A stretch of DNA of 13,641 nucleotides from Azoarcus sp. (lineage in GTDB: Bacteria; Pseudomonadota; Gammaproteobacteria; Burkholderiales; Rhodocyclaceae). Made by a program: the position numbers and the translations under genes. The notes under the pieces are model-generated. The model did no database searches. It had not been told where the DNA came from and was given only the letters and a program-made list of their open reading frames with translations. Positions 1 through 5,869 of the stretch are shown one piece after another. The stretch is from NCBI GenBank assembly GCA_031282905.1, contig JAITCV010000164.1, positions 1 to 13,641 of the forward strand, read 5' to 3'. Position 1 is the stretch's first letter. The number at the start of each line of letters is the position of its first letter.

Positions 1-2
1 TG

Positions 3-149
3 GCTTACACGTTTTTCGGGTTTTGGATATTTATTTTTATGGAATTTGTAGGAGTATTGTTTTACCTGTTTTCCCTTTTGTATATATACAGGTGCGGACT
101 ATTTATTGACCCAAAAACCATGAAAGATATTAAAAGTCATCGTGAATGA
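3..149 (+). CDS. Partial C-terminal end of a hypothetical membrane protein
   Basis: An open frame enters from the left edge and stops at TGA 147-149, giving the last 48 residues of a protein whose start lies outside the window. Residues about 2-30 of this fragment are strongly hydrophobic and aromatic (FFGFWIFIFMEFVGVLFYLF), consistent with at least one membrane segment. A charged tail follows, ending KDIKSHRE. The DNA is AT-rich, like 848-1892 and unlike the core. I recognise no family. It may be the last gene of an upstream module of the same accessory cluster, because a hydrophobic AT-rich gene also precedes the second copy of the repeated module at 1893. That context is inference. Confidence 0.45.
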   Translation, partial: AYTFFGFWIFIFMEFVGVLFYLFSLLYIYRCGLFIDPKTMKDIKSHRE

Positions 150-359
150 ATTGCAGTTGAACGCCGAATGCAATATCGGCAGCAAATCGACGTGGTCGCT
201 AGCAACCATTTGGCAAGTCTGAACGTGCGCGCGGATCGTTTGATTTAATTTGTCCAATCAAAAATAATCCTGCTTATCCTGTTTTTTGCTATCATCCTGA
301 GCATGGTACGCCTCTCCTTCCTCTCGCGTCGCTCACATTCTGCTCCCTATGCGGAGCAG
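150..359 (+). other. Short interval without a supported gene, between partial membrane ORF and first repeated module
   Basis: About 210 bases with no convincing gene. A GTG at 142 opens a 26-codon frame overlapping the previous stop. A second frame runs without a start from 150 to TAA 246-248. From 249 the frame of the next gene is open and holds a hydrophobic stretch, and an ATG at 303 lies in it. None of these has a clear ribosome binding site. Base composition is intermediate between the AT-rich block and the core, so this may be remnant coding sequence. Confidence 0.3.
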
Positions 360-410
360 ATGAGGCTATGTCTGTTCTGCCTCTGGCTGTTGCGGGCTAT
401 GCTTCTGGCG
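360..410 (+). repeat. Duplicated N-terminal coding module, copy 1
   Basis: The first 51 coding bases match 1893-1943 with about ten differences. Read in the ATG frame, six altered codons are silent and three change residues conservatively (R/K, A/V, L/F). In the overlapping frame, which would read DEAMSVLPLAVAG, about half the altered codons change the residue. This supports the ATG frame as the one under selection. After about codon 20 the two copies diverge completely, as in gene families that share an N-terminus but differ in the rest. Confidence 0.6.
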
Positions 411-848
411 AGGAAACAAGCCCGCGCCCAACTCGAAGCCGACTGGGCGCAACTACATGCAAGCTGGCAAAAAGCCGGGAGCGCGGCGGAGGTGCTGGCG
501 CAGCAAGACCCAGTCGAAGCCGCATTCCACCAGCAACACGCCAAGTTGCAAACCCTGCTGGCCGCCGCGAACACGACCCCCGACCGCGCCGCCCTGGAAA
601 AGTTTCTCAAAACTGCCACCCCCGACGCTCGCCCCAGCCGGATTTACGCCAGCCAAAACGAACGCTATTACGGCTGCACCCCGATCCTGAACTTTGAAGC
701 GCCGACGGCCGCCTTGGCGGGCAAGAAAGTAACGTTAACCTTGGGGCGCAGACGAAGCACAGCAAAAGGCACTGGAAGCCTTGATTCCAACCCCGCAACC
801 GAGCCAACAACTCAATCCGAACGATTTGCCGGCCTGGGGGGATTGTAA
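360..848 (+). CDS. Hypothetical protein with repeated hydrophobic N-terminal module; probably frameshifted, intact form would end at 907
   Basis: Family not recognised. I choose ATG 360, after GGAG at 353-356, because the same module starts exactly at an ATG in the second copy at 1893. The in-frame ATG 303 is the alternative. Residues 2-17 are a hydrophobic Cys/Trp/Leu-rich segment (RLCLFCLWLLRAMLLA), followed by a soluble Ala/Gln-rich helical region that reads QARAQLEADWAQLHASWQ. As read, the frame ends at TAA 846-848 with a low-complexity tail. Removing one G from GGGG 743-746 instead gives LGADEAQQKALEALIPTPQP. Removing one G from the six-G run 836-841 then gives a C-terminal hydrophobic segment (GIVMGIILVSLVILGF) ending at TAA 905-907, which overlaps the next ATG. 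The corrected protein would be 181 residues. The corrections are inference. Confidence 0.5.
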   Translation: MRLCLFCLWLLRAMLLARKQARAQLEADWAQLHASWQKAGSAAEVLAQQDPVEAAFHQQHAKLQTLLAAANTTPDRAALEKFLKTATPDARPSRIYASQNERYYGCTPILNFEAPTAALAGKKVTLTLGRRRSTAKGTGSLDSNPATEPTTQSERFAGLGGL

Positions 849-906
849 TGGGGATTATACTGGTTTCATTGGTAATTTTAGGGTTTTCAAAAATAGGGAA
901 AATATA

Positions 907-1087
907 ATGAATTATTTCATCTTCGTATTACAAATATTGGTCTGTACCATTTTTTTTTGGTGCATTTATTGTGAGCTTATGGGAATGTATTTCGACACAA
1001 AAGTCTATTAGATTGGCGACTGTTTTGGATGTGGTTGGTTTCTTTTTGATATTCTTGATAACGCTTCGTATATTTTTCGGCATATGA
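907..1087 (+). pseudogene. Small two-segment membrane protein, interrupted by a one-base shift in a T9 run
   Basis: ATG 907 overlaps a TAA at 905-907. As read, the frame gives a 34-residue hydrophobic peptide stopping at 1011. Just after the nine-T run at 950-958, the neighbouring frame becomes clearly membrane-protein-like (GAFIVSLWECIS, then VVGFFLIFLITLRIFF) and stops at TGA 1085-1087. With eight Ts the two halves join into one 59-residue protein with two hydrophobic segments. Its stop then overlaps the next gene's ATG by four bases (ATGA, 1084-1087). That overlap supports the joined reading. No family recognised. The shift may be a sequencing artefact, a true mutation or phase variation. 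Confidence 0.45.
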
Positions 1088-1432
1088 GTATGGTTGAAAA
1101 GTGGATTGCTATGCCTCTAAACATCTTATTCTCAACTATTCAGGCGGTCAGCACCGTAAAAGCGCTTGCTATTGCAGCAACAGGGGCAGAAGATTTATAC
1201 CATCACACCGCAGAATGCCAGTACGGCGCTGGCAAAACTGCCCACTGGAGGGAACCTGGGGCAGGAGATCAGGAATGCGGTTCAGGCTGGGAAGGAAATG
1301 AAAAGTGTCATTCTCGCTATTCTTCCTGCTATATTTGGTGTTACGTTATTTTCGGCAGCGGGAGGTGCATGTAATGCGAAATATCGTATCCCATTGGCAT
1401 TTAGTTATAATATAGGTGATTCGTATGAATAA
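1084..1432 (+). pseudogene. Hypothetical 115-residue protein with C-terminal hydrophobic segment, split by a one-base shift at a G4 run
   Basis: ATG 1084 overlaps the previous stop by four bases. As read, the frame runs to 1374, but after about residue 34 its composition becomes unnatural (rich in Cys, Trp, His). Removing one G from GGGG 1183-1186 moves reading into the adjacent frame, which is open to TAA 1430-1432. That frame gives a sensible continuation: YTITPQNASTALAKLP, then EIRNAVQAGKEMK, then a hydrophobic stretch SVILAILPAIFGVTLF and GGACNAKY. The corrected product is 115 residues with an N-terminal amphipathic or hydrophobic region and one likely C-terminal membrane segment. Family and function unknown. 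Its stop overlaps the start of the next gene at 1425, which agrees with a translationally coupled operon. Confidence 0.45.
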
Positions 1433-1892
1433 GCTAAAGAAGTTTATTCCTTATCCATTTGGGGAATTATTTTTCAATGGGGAAGGCACGAAAAAGTTAA
1501 TTTATTATCATAGAATATTGGCTATTTTTTTATATGGGCAATTGTTGTATTATCGAGATGGATGGCTTCAAGTTCTCAGTGTTGAAGAAATAAAGTACGA
1601 TTCTCGTGCTCCATATGCATTTTTTGTAATAGTAACATTTTTTTTCTATTCTATTGGGACTGTTTCAAAAGAGAAAATTAAACTAAATGGTATTAAATCA
1701 GTAATTGCTGAAGGGGTTGGATTGCCAATTTGCATTTTCTATATGAGTTTCTCTTTCTATTCTATGTGTGGTTTCATTCTTATTAGTGACTGGTTTTTGG
1801 ATCCTTTTATTATGCTTGGACTATTTAACTTTTTCATTTGCCTTTTTTCCTATATTTATGTAATTATTTTGAATAACAGGAGTGTGAAATAG
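1425..1892 (+). CDS. Hypothetical integral membrane protein, about four transmembrane segments
   Basis: An intact 155-residue frame. I prefer ATG 1425 to the in-frame GTG 1416 because AGGTGA at 1414-1419 is a suitable ribosome binding site. It overlaps the previous gene's stop by eight bases. Hydrophobic segments are visible at about residues 28-44, 62-81, 98-120 and 125-149. A short basic N-terminus (MNKLKKF) and a basic loop at 82-91 (KEKIKLNGIK) suggest cytoplasmic loops. It is very rich in Phe, Ile and Tyr and strongly AT-rich, unlike the core. The TAG stop is followed directly by the ATG of the second repeated module. No family recognised. A role as a small membrane or immunity-like protein beside a toxin remnant is possible, but nothing in the sequence proves it. 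Confidence 0.65.
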   Translation: MNKLKKFIPYPFGELFFNGEGTKKLIYYHRILAIFLYGQLLYYRDGWLQVLSVEEIKYDSRAPYAFFVIVTFFFYSIGTVSKEKIKLNGIKSVIAEGVGLPICIFYMSFSFYSMCGFILISDWFLDPFIMLGLFNFFICLFSYIYVIILNNRSVK

Positions 1893-1943
1893 ATGAAGCT
1901 TTGCCTGTTTTGCCTTTGGCTACTGCGGGTAATGTTTCTGGCG
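1893..1943 (+). repeat. Duplicated N-terminal coding module, copy 2
   Basis: Partner of the module at 360-410, at about 80 percent identity by hand alignment. It encodes MKLCLFCLWLLRVMFLA. It sits directly behind a small AT-rich membrane-protein gene, and copy 1 likewise follows the end of a hydrophobic ORF. The arrangement therefore looks like two units of a repeating cluster. Confidence 0.6.
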
Positions 1944-2110
1944 AAAAACAGGCGATGGCTCTCCAAGGGCTTTCTATGGTACAGGCGCTATTCGGAGGTG
2001 GTATGGATTGGAAGTGTTTACGGCAGGGATGTATGCGGGTTAGCGCCTTTAGCGATAATGTTCGCTGAAATTGGAATTACATTACGCGCAGTTGTAAACA
2101 TGGGTCTACA

Positions 2111-2128
2111 GCGGGCAAGATGCCCCGC
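2111..2128. repeat. Short GC-rich palindrome at the edge of the accessory block
   Basis: GCGGGCAAGATGCCCCGC is an inverted repeat: arms GCGGGCA and TGCCCCGC around AGA, with one extra C in the right arm. It lies 59 bases beyond the pmbA stop and in the zone where composition changes from AT-rich to GC-rich. It could be a REP-like element or part of a transcription end for pmbA, though no T-run follows on the minus strand. It may also simply be coding remnant. Confidence 0.35.
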
Positions 2129-2186
2129 ACCTTGCCAGTGTCCGCAAGCGCATCGCGGCGGATACTTTCTGGCATTTGTCCCCTGA

Positions 2187-3533
2187 TCAGCTTCCGGCCA
2201 CTTTCATCTTTTCAATCAGGATCGAGCCGCAATGTTTGGCGCCGCGGGGCAGGGCGTCGTTGCCGACGGCGACGATGTCGCGGAACATGTCGCGCAGGTT
2301 GCCGGCGATGGTGATTTCCTCGACCGCGTGCTTGATCTTGCCTTTTTCGATCCAGAAACCGGCCGCGCCGCGCGAGTAATCGCCTGTCACATAGTTCACG
2401 CCCTGGCCGAGCAGTTCGGTAACGAGCAGGCCGCGGTGCATTTTCCTGATCAGGCCGGCGAGATCGTCGTCCCCTGGCTGGACGAAGAGATTGTGTGAGC
2501 CGCCCGCATTGGCGGTGGTGTGAAGCCCGAGTTTGCGCGCCGAGTAAGCGGAAAGGAAATAGGCTTGCAGTACGCCGTCGACTACGACTTCGCGATCGCG
2601 GGTGGCGACGCCGTCGCCGTCGAACCAACTCGATCCAAAGGCTTTGTTGAGATGGGGGCGTTCGCTGATGCTGATGAGCGGCGAAAACACCTGTTGCCCC
2701 AGGCTGTCGAGCAGGAAGCTGGAGCGGCGGTAAAGTGCGCCGCCGCTGGCGGCCTGGACAAAGTTACCGAGCAGGCCGACCGCGAGCGGCGCTTCGAAGA
2801 TCACCGGCACTTCGCGGGTGCGGATTTTTTTCGCGCCCAGGCGGGCGAGGGCGCGTTCGCCCGCGATGCGGCCAACGTCATAGGCGGAGGCGAGGTCTTC
2901 CGGCGCGCGGCGGCTGTCATGCCAATATTCTCTTTGCATTGATTCGCCTTCGCCCGCGATGACCGCGCAAGACAGGCTGTGGCGACTGCTGGCACGGCCG
3001 CCGATGAAGCCCTGGCTGTTGGCCAGAATGAAGTGCGACTGGTGTGCCGATACGTTGGCGCCTTCGGAATTGCGGATCAGCGGACTGACCGCGAAGGCGG
3101 CATCCTCGCATTGGCGGGCAAGGGCGATGGCGTCTTCGACGGACAAGTCCCAAGGGTGGAAAAGATCGAGATCGGGGCAGTCGAGTGGCGCCATCAAGGC
3201 GCGGTCGGCGAGTCCGGCGCAAGGGTCGGGGGCGGTGAAGCGGGCGATGGAAAGCGCCGCATCGACCGCGCTTTTCAAGGCCGGACGGGAAAAATCGGAG
3301 GTGCTTGCATGGCCGCAGCGTTGCCCCAGATAGACTGTGACGCCAATGCCTTTGTCACGGTTGTATTCGATGGTGTCGACCGCGCCTTTTCTCACCGCGA
3401 CCGATTGGCCGATTCCTTCGGAGGCATCCGCCATGCAGGCCGAAGCGCCGCCTTTTTTGGCGTATTTGAGTATGTCGGCGACGATGTCGACGAGTTGGGC
3501 GGAGGTGAAGGAGAATGTGGGCGCGGAGGACAT
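2187..3533 (-). CDS. pmbA: PmbA/TldE, metalloprotease subunit
   Basis: PmbA (TldE) pairs with TldD in a cytoplasmic heteromeric protease that acts on peptide substrates such as microcin B17 precursor and the CcdA antitoxin. The protein is 448 residues, the usual family length. It shows the conserved block GQSVAVRKG...DTIEYNRDKGIGVTVYLGQ at about 42-70, AGGSHNLFVQPGD in the C-terminal half, and AGNLRDMF near the end. No HExxxH zinc motif is visible; that motif belongs to TldD. I choose ATG 3533 (MSSAPTFSFT), where family similarity begins. In-frame upstream ATGs at 3578 and 3626 exist, but they would place the likely promoter inside the gene and, for 3626, overlap darP. No tldD lies in the window. 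Confidence 0.93.
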   Translation of the reverse strand: MSSAPTFSFTSAQLVDIVADILKYAKKGGASACMADASEGIGQSVAVRKGAVDTIEYNRDKGIGVTVYLGQRCGHASTSDFSRPALKSAVDAALSIARFTAPDPCAGLADRALMAPLDCPDLDLFHPWDLSVEDAIALARQCEDAAFAVSPLIRNSEGANVSAHQSHFILANSQGFIGGRASSRHSLSCAVIAGEGESMQREYWHDSRRAPEDLASAYDVGRIAGERALARLGAKKIRTREVPVIFEAPLAVGLLGNFVQAASGGALYRRSSFLLDSLGQQVFSPLISISERPHLNKAFGSSWFDGDGVATRDREVVVDGVLQAYFLSAYSARKLGLHTTANAGGSHNLFVQPGDDDLAGLIRKMHRGLLVTELLGQGVNYVTGDYSRGAAGFWIEKGKIKHAVEEITIAGNLRDMFRDIVAVGNDALPRGAKHCGSILIEKMKVAGS

Positions 3534-3558
3534 GGGCTGGCGGGCGGCGAGTAAAAGG

Positions 3559-3568
3559 TATAATTCTA
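3559..3568. promoter_or_regulatory. Overlapping divergent -10 boxes for darP and pmbA
   Basis: TATAAT at 3559-3564 is a perfect sigma-70 -10 for rightward transcription, 36 bases before the darP ATG. On the minus strand TAGAAT (3563-3568) is a one-mismatch -10 placed about 30 bases before the pmbA ATG at 3533. No strong -35 is visible for either. The two boxes overlap, so the divergent genes may compete for polymerase. Promoter activity is inference from motif and position. Confidence 0.5.
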
Positions 3569-3599
3569 ACCTGTTCATGCCCGCAGCCTTGGATCGACG

Positions 3600-4211
3600 A
3601 TGCGATTTCACCCTGAACCATCCCATTCGGATGACGAGACCGGCGTGGAGCCGCCCAGTAAAAGCAGTCGCAAGCGGGCAATGCTGGCATTGCAGGATCT
3701 GGGCGCTGCCTTGGTGGCGCTCAGTCCGGAGCAGTTGAAAAAGATGCCGCTACCCGAGGCGCTCCAGGTGGCAATCGCCGAAGCGCAGCGCCTTGCCCAT
3801 CAGCACGAAGCCTTGCGCCGTCAGATGCAATACATCGGCAAACTCATGCGCGGCATCGATCCGGAGCCTGTCCTGGCCCAGATCGATATCGTGCGCGGTC
3901 TGGCGGCAAGCGAAGTCGCGCGCCAGCATCGCCTGGAAAAATGGCGCACCGATTTGCTCGAAGACGAGAAGGCGATCGAACGCATCGCGCGCATCTGGCC
4001 CCACGCGGACATCCAGCATTTGCGTACCTTGCGCCGTAACGCGCTGAAAGAGCGGGCCGCCGCTCGCCCCCCCAGGGCATTCCGCGAGATTTTCAAGGTA
4101 TTGCGGGATATCGATGCCGCGAGCAGTGAAGCGGAATATGCTCACCAAACATCCGGCATAGAGAACAGTGAGGTTTTCCCAAGGGATGCAAATCCCTCTC
4201 AATGGAGTTAG
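3600..4211 (+). CDS. darP: DarP (YjgA), dual-action ribosomal maturation protein
   Basis: DarP, formerly YjgA (DUF615), associates with late 50S subunit precursors and assists assembly of the peptidyl transferase centre. The 203-residue protein opens with an acidic, disordered stretch, then the characteristic PPSKSSRKRAMLALQDLG at 18-35, LSPEQLKKMPLPEAL at 41-55 and QMQYIGKLMRGIDPEPV at 75-91, and is helical and basic throughout. The conserved part ends around FREIFKVLRDID. About 30 further residues (from ASSEAEY to SQWS) resemble nothing I know in the family and may be a lineage-specific tail. It is divergent from pmbA, a pairing common in proteobacteria, and convergent with aat with 13 bases between stops. 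No strong ribosome binding site precedes ATG 3600. Confidence 0.92.
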   Translation: MRFHPEPSHSDDETGVEPPSKSSRKRAMLALQDLGAALVALSPEQLKKMPLPEALQVAIAEAQRLAHQHEALRRQMQYIGKLMRGIDPEPVLAQIDIVRGLAASEVARQHRLEKWRTDLLEDEKAIERIARIWPHADIQHLRTLRRNALKERAAARPPRAFREIFKVLRDIDAASSEAEYAHQTSGIENSEVFPRDANPSQWS

Positions 4212-4224
4212 ACCCTTTTGCTTT

Positions 4225-4938
4225 TTACTCGTCCCGCCACAGGCCGGGCATGACGGGTGCTGCGCATAGCGTTTCGAGGCGGGCGATGAATTCGTCTCGG
4301 GGGATTTCGCGCGCGCCGAGCGAGGCTAGGTGGGGGGTATGCATCTGGCAGTCGATCATGCCGAATTCGTGCGTTTCCAGATAGCGGATGAGGTGCGCGA
4401 TGGCGATCTTGGAGGCGTTGCTTTTGCGGGTGAACATGGATTCGCCGAAGAACATCCGCCCAATGGCGACGCCGTAGAGACCGCCGATCAGCGTTTGCGT
4501 TGCCGCGTCTTCTTCCCAGACTTCGACCGAGTGCGCCCAGCCGCGTTCGTGCAGGCGCAGATAGGCTTGCTTCATCTTGTCGACGATCCAGGTGCCGTTT
4601 TGATCGCGGCGCGGGGTGTGGGCGCAGGCATGGATGACGGCGGAGAAATCGTGGTCCAGGCGAATGCGATAAGGTTTTTTCAGTTCCCGCCGCAGGGAAC
4701 GCGAGGGCTTGAATTCCGCGGGGAAAAGCACCATGCGCGGATCGGGACTCCACCAGAGCAGGGGCTCGCCTGCCGAGAACCAGGGGAAAATGCCGCGCCG
4801 ATACGCCGCCAGCAAACGCTCCACCGACAGGCCGCCTCCCGCGCACAACAGGCCATTCGGGTCGCGCAGCGCAGTGCTCAACGGTGGAAAAGGCGTCAGG
4901 GGTTGATTGGGACGGTCACGGCCGAGCCAGGGAATCAT
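4225..4938 (-). CDS. aat: Leucyl/phenylalanyl-tRNA--protein transferase
   Basis: Aat moves Leu or Phe from charged tRNA onto proteins with an N-terminal Lys or Arg, marking them for ClpS/ClpAP degradation in the cytoplasm. The protein is 237 residues, the normal length. Family blocks are clear: GLLCAGGGLSVERLLAAYRRG at 29-49 with FPWF next, LLWWSPDPRMV at 60-70, and GGLYGVAIGRMFFGESMF at 152-169 followed by SNASKIA. It also has DCQMHTPHLASLGA near the C-terminus. It starts 48 bases after the tyrA stop on the same strand, so it is probably read as the tail of the gyrA-serC-pheA-hisC-tyrA run, although it may have its own promoter. Its upstream AAAGGCAG is only a weak ribosome binding site. Confidence 0.96.
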   Translation of the reverse strand: MIPWLGRDRPNQPLTPFPPLSTALRDPNGLLCAGGGLSVERLLAAYRRGIFPWFSAGEPLLWWSPDPRMVLFPAEFKPSRSLRRELKKPYRIRLDHDFSAVIHACAHTPRRDQNGTWIVDKMKQAYLRLHERGWAHSVEVWEEDAATQTLIGGLYGVAIGRMFFGESMFTRKSNASKIAIAHLIRYLETHEFGMIDCQMHTPHLASLGAREIPRDEFIARLETLCAAPVMPGLWRDE

Positions 4939-4986
4939 GGGAATCTGCCTTTGCTGTTTCTGTCCACAGAATCCGAACGGTTTCGT

Positions 4987-5865
4987 CTAGCCGCCGAAGC
5001 GTTCGCCCCACGTCATGCGCGCTTGCCGGGCTTGTTCGAACAATTGTTCGAGCCGCGCGCCGTCGCCCCCCAGCAGCAGGGCGCGTATATAAGCCAGTTC
5101 GGCGAGATATTGATCGAGTTCGCCGACGATGGCCTGGCGGTTGGCGATGCAGATGTCGCGCCACATTTCCGGGTGGCTGCCCGCGATGCGGGTGAAATCG
5201 CGGAAACCGCTGGCTGCGTGGGAAAACAACAGTTCGGCATTGGCGCGTCCGGCCAGGTCGTGTACCAGGCCGAAGGCGAGCAGATGGGGGAGGTGGCTGA
5301 CCGCGGCGAAAATTCGGTCGTGGTCTTGCGGCGCCATGTCGACCACGGTCGCGCCGCAGGCTTCCCACAGTTTTTCCAGCCGCCCGACCGCGGCGGCGTC
5401 GTTTTCCGGCAGTGGCGTGAGCACGACGCGCCGGCCGCGATAAAGGTCGGCGCGCGCGGCTTGCGCGCCGCTTTTTTCCGTGCCCGCGATGGGGTGGGCC
5501 GGCACCATCCGCGTCAGATGGGCGTCGAGGTGGCGATAGGCCGCCGCGATGACATCGCCCTTGGTGCTGCCGACGTCGGAAATCAGGGTGTGCGCGTCGA
5601 GATGCGGCGCGATCGTCGCCATGACCGGGTCGATTTGCCCGACCGGCACGGCCAGCAGGACGAAGTCCGCGCCACGGAGCGCGTTCTGCCAATCGGCGGC
5701 GATTTCGTCGATCACGCCCAGGGCGCGCGCTTGTTCGAGCGACGATGGGCGGCGGCCAATGCCCACGATCCGGCCCACCGCGCCCGCTTCGCGCAGGGCG
5801 AGCGCAAACGAGCCGCCGATCAGGCCGACGCCGCAGATCACCAGTTTGTCGATCAGCACGGCCAT
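4987..5865 (-). CDS. tyrA: Prephenate/arogenate dehydrogenase
   Basis: TyrA oxidatively decarboxylates prephenate (or arogenate) in tyrosine synthesis. From ATG 5865 the protein has 292 residues. An N-terminal Rossmann fold shows GVGLIGGS at 12-19, then HPIAGTEKSG and the catalytic-region motif SHLPHLLAF, and a helical dimerisation domain completes it. The end of the second strand reads GIGRRPSS (35-42) where NAD-dependent members usually carry an acidic residue, so NADP use is plausible. ATG 5865 is chosen over an in-frame ATG at 5910 inside hisC, because family similarity begins here and the spacing to the hisC stop is only 4 bases (TGAAAACATG), which suggests translational coupling. No chorismate mutase or ACT domain is fused. 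Confidence 0.95.
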   Translation of the reverse strand: MAVLIDKLVICGVGLIGGSFALALREAGAVGRIVGIGRRPSSLEQARALGVIDEIAADWQNALRGADFVLLAVPVGQIDPVMATIAPHLDAHTLISDVGSTKGDVIAAAYRHLDAHLTRMVPAHPIAGTEKSGAQAARADLYRGRRVVLTPLPENDAAAVGRLEKLWEACGATVVDMAPQDHDRIFAAVSHLPHLLAFGLVHDLAGRANAELLFSHAASGFRDFTRIAGSHPEMWRDICIANRQAIVGELDQYLAELAYIRALLLGGDGARLEQLFEQARQARMTWGERFGG

Positions 5866-5869
5866 GTTT

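Larger units (their letters stand above)
1893..2186 (+). pseudogene. Second copy of the hydrophobic N-terminal module, truncated or frameshifted remnant
   Basis: ATG 1893 follows the previous TAG directly, with AGGAG at 1878-1882. The first 17 residues (MKLCLFCLWLLRVMFLA) match the module at 360 at 14 of 17 positions. As read, the frame continues to TGA 2184-2186, but the later part is arginine- and cysteine-rich and not convincing. Adding one A to the A5 run at 1944-1948 gives KKQAMALQGLSMVQALFGGG. Further short stretches in other frames also look coding: VFTAGMYAG at about 2012-2038, LAPLAIMFAEIGITL at about 2041-2085, and a stretch around 2108-2186 containing QDAPHLASVRKRIAADTFW. This suggests several one-base losses in what was once a single gene. 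The remnant ends one base before the pmbA stop codon. Confidence 0.4.

Noticed and set aside
203..697. Plus-strand frame reading DEAMSVLPLAVAG around 359-400, matching a DEALPVLPLATAG stretch at 1892
   Set aside because: The same DNA repeat read in a neighbouring frame. Its substitutions are about half replacements, and the second copy has no start codon in that frame because a stop lies just upstream.
3534..3626. Longer pmbA starting at 3578 or 3626
   Set aside because: The extension is not family-like, overlaps the likely promoter and, for 3626, overlaps darP.
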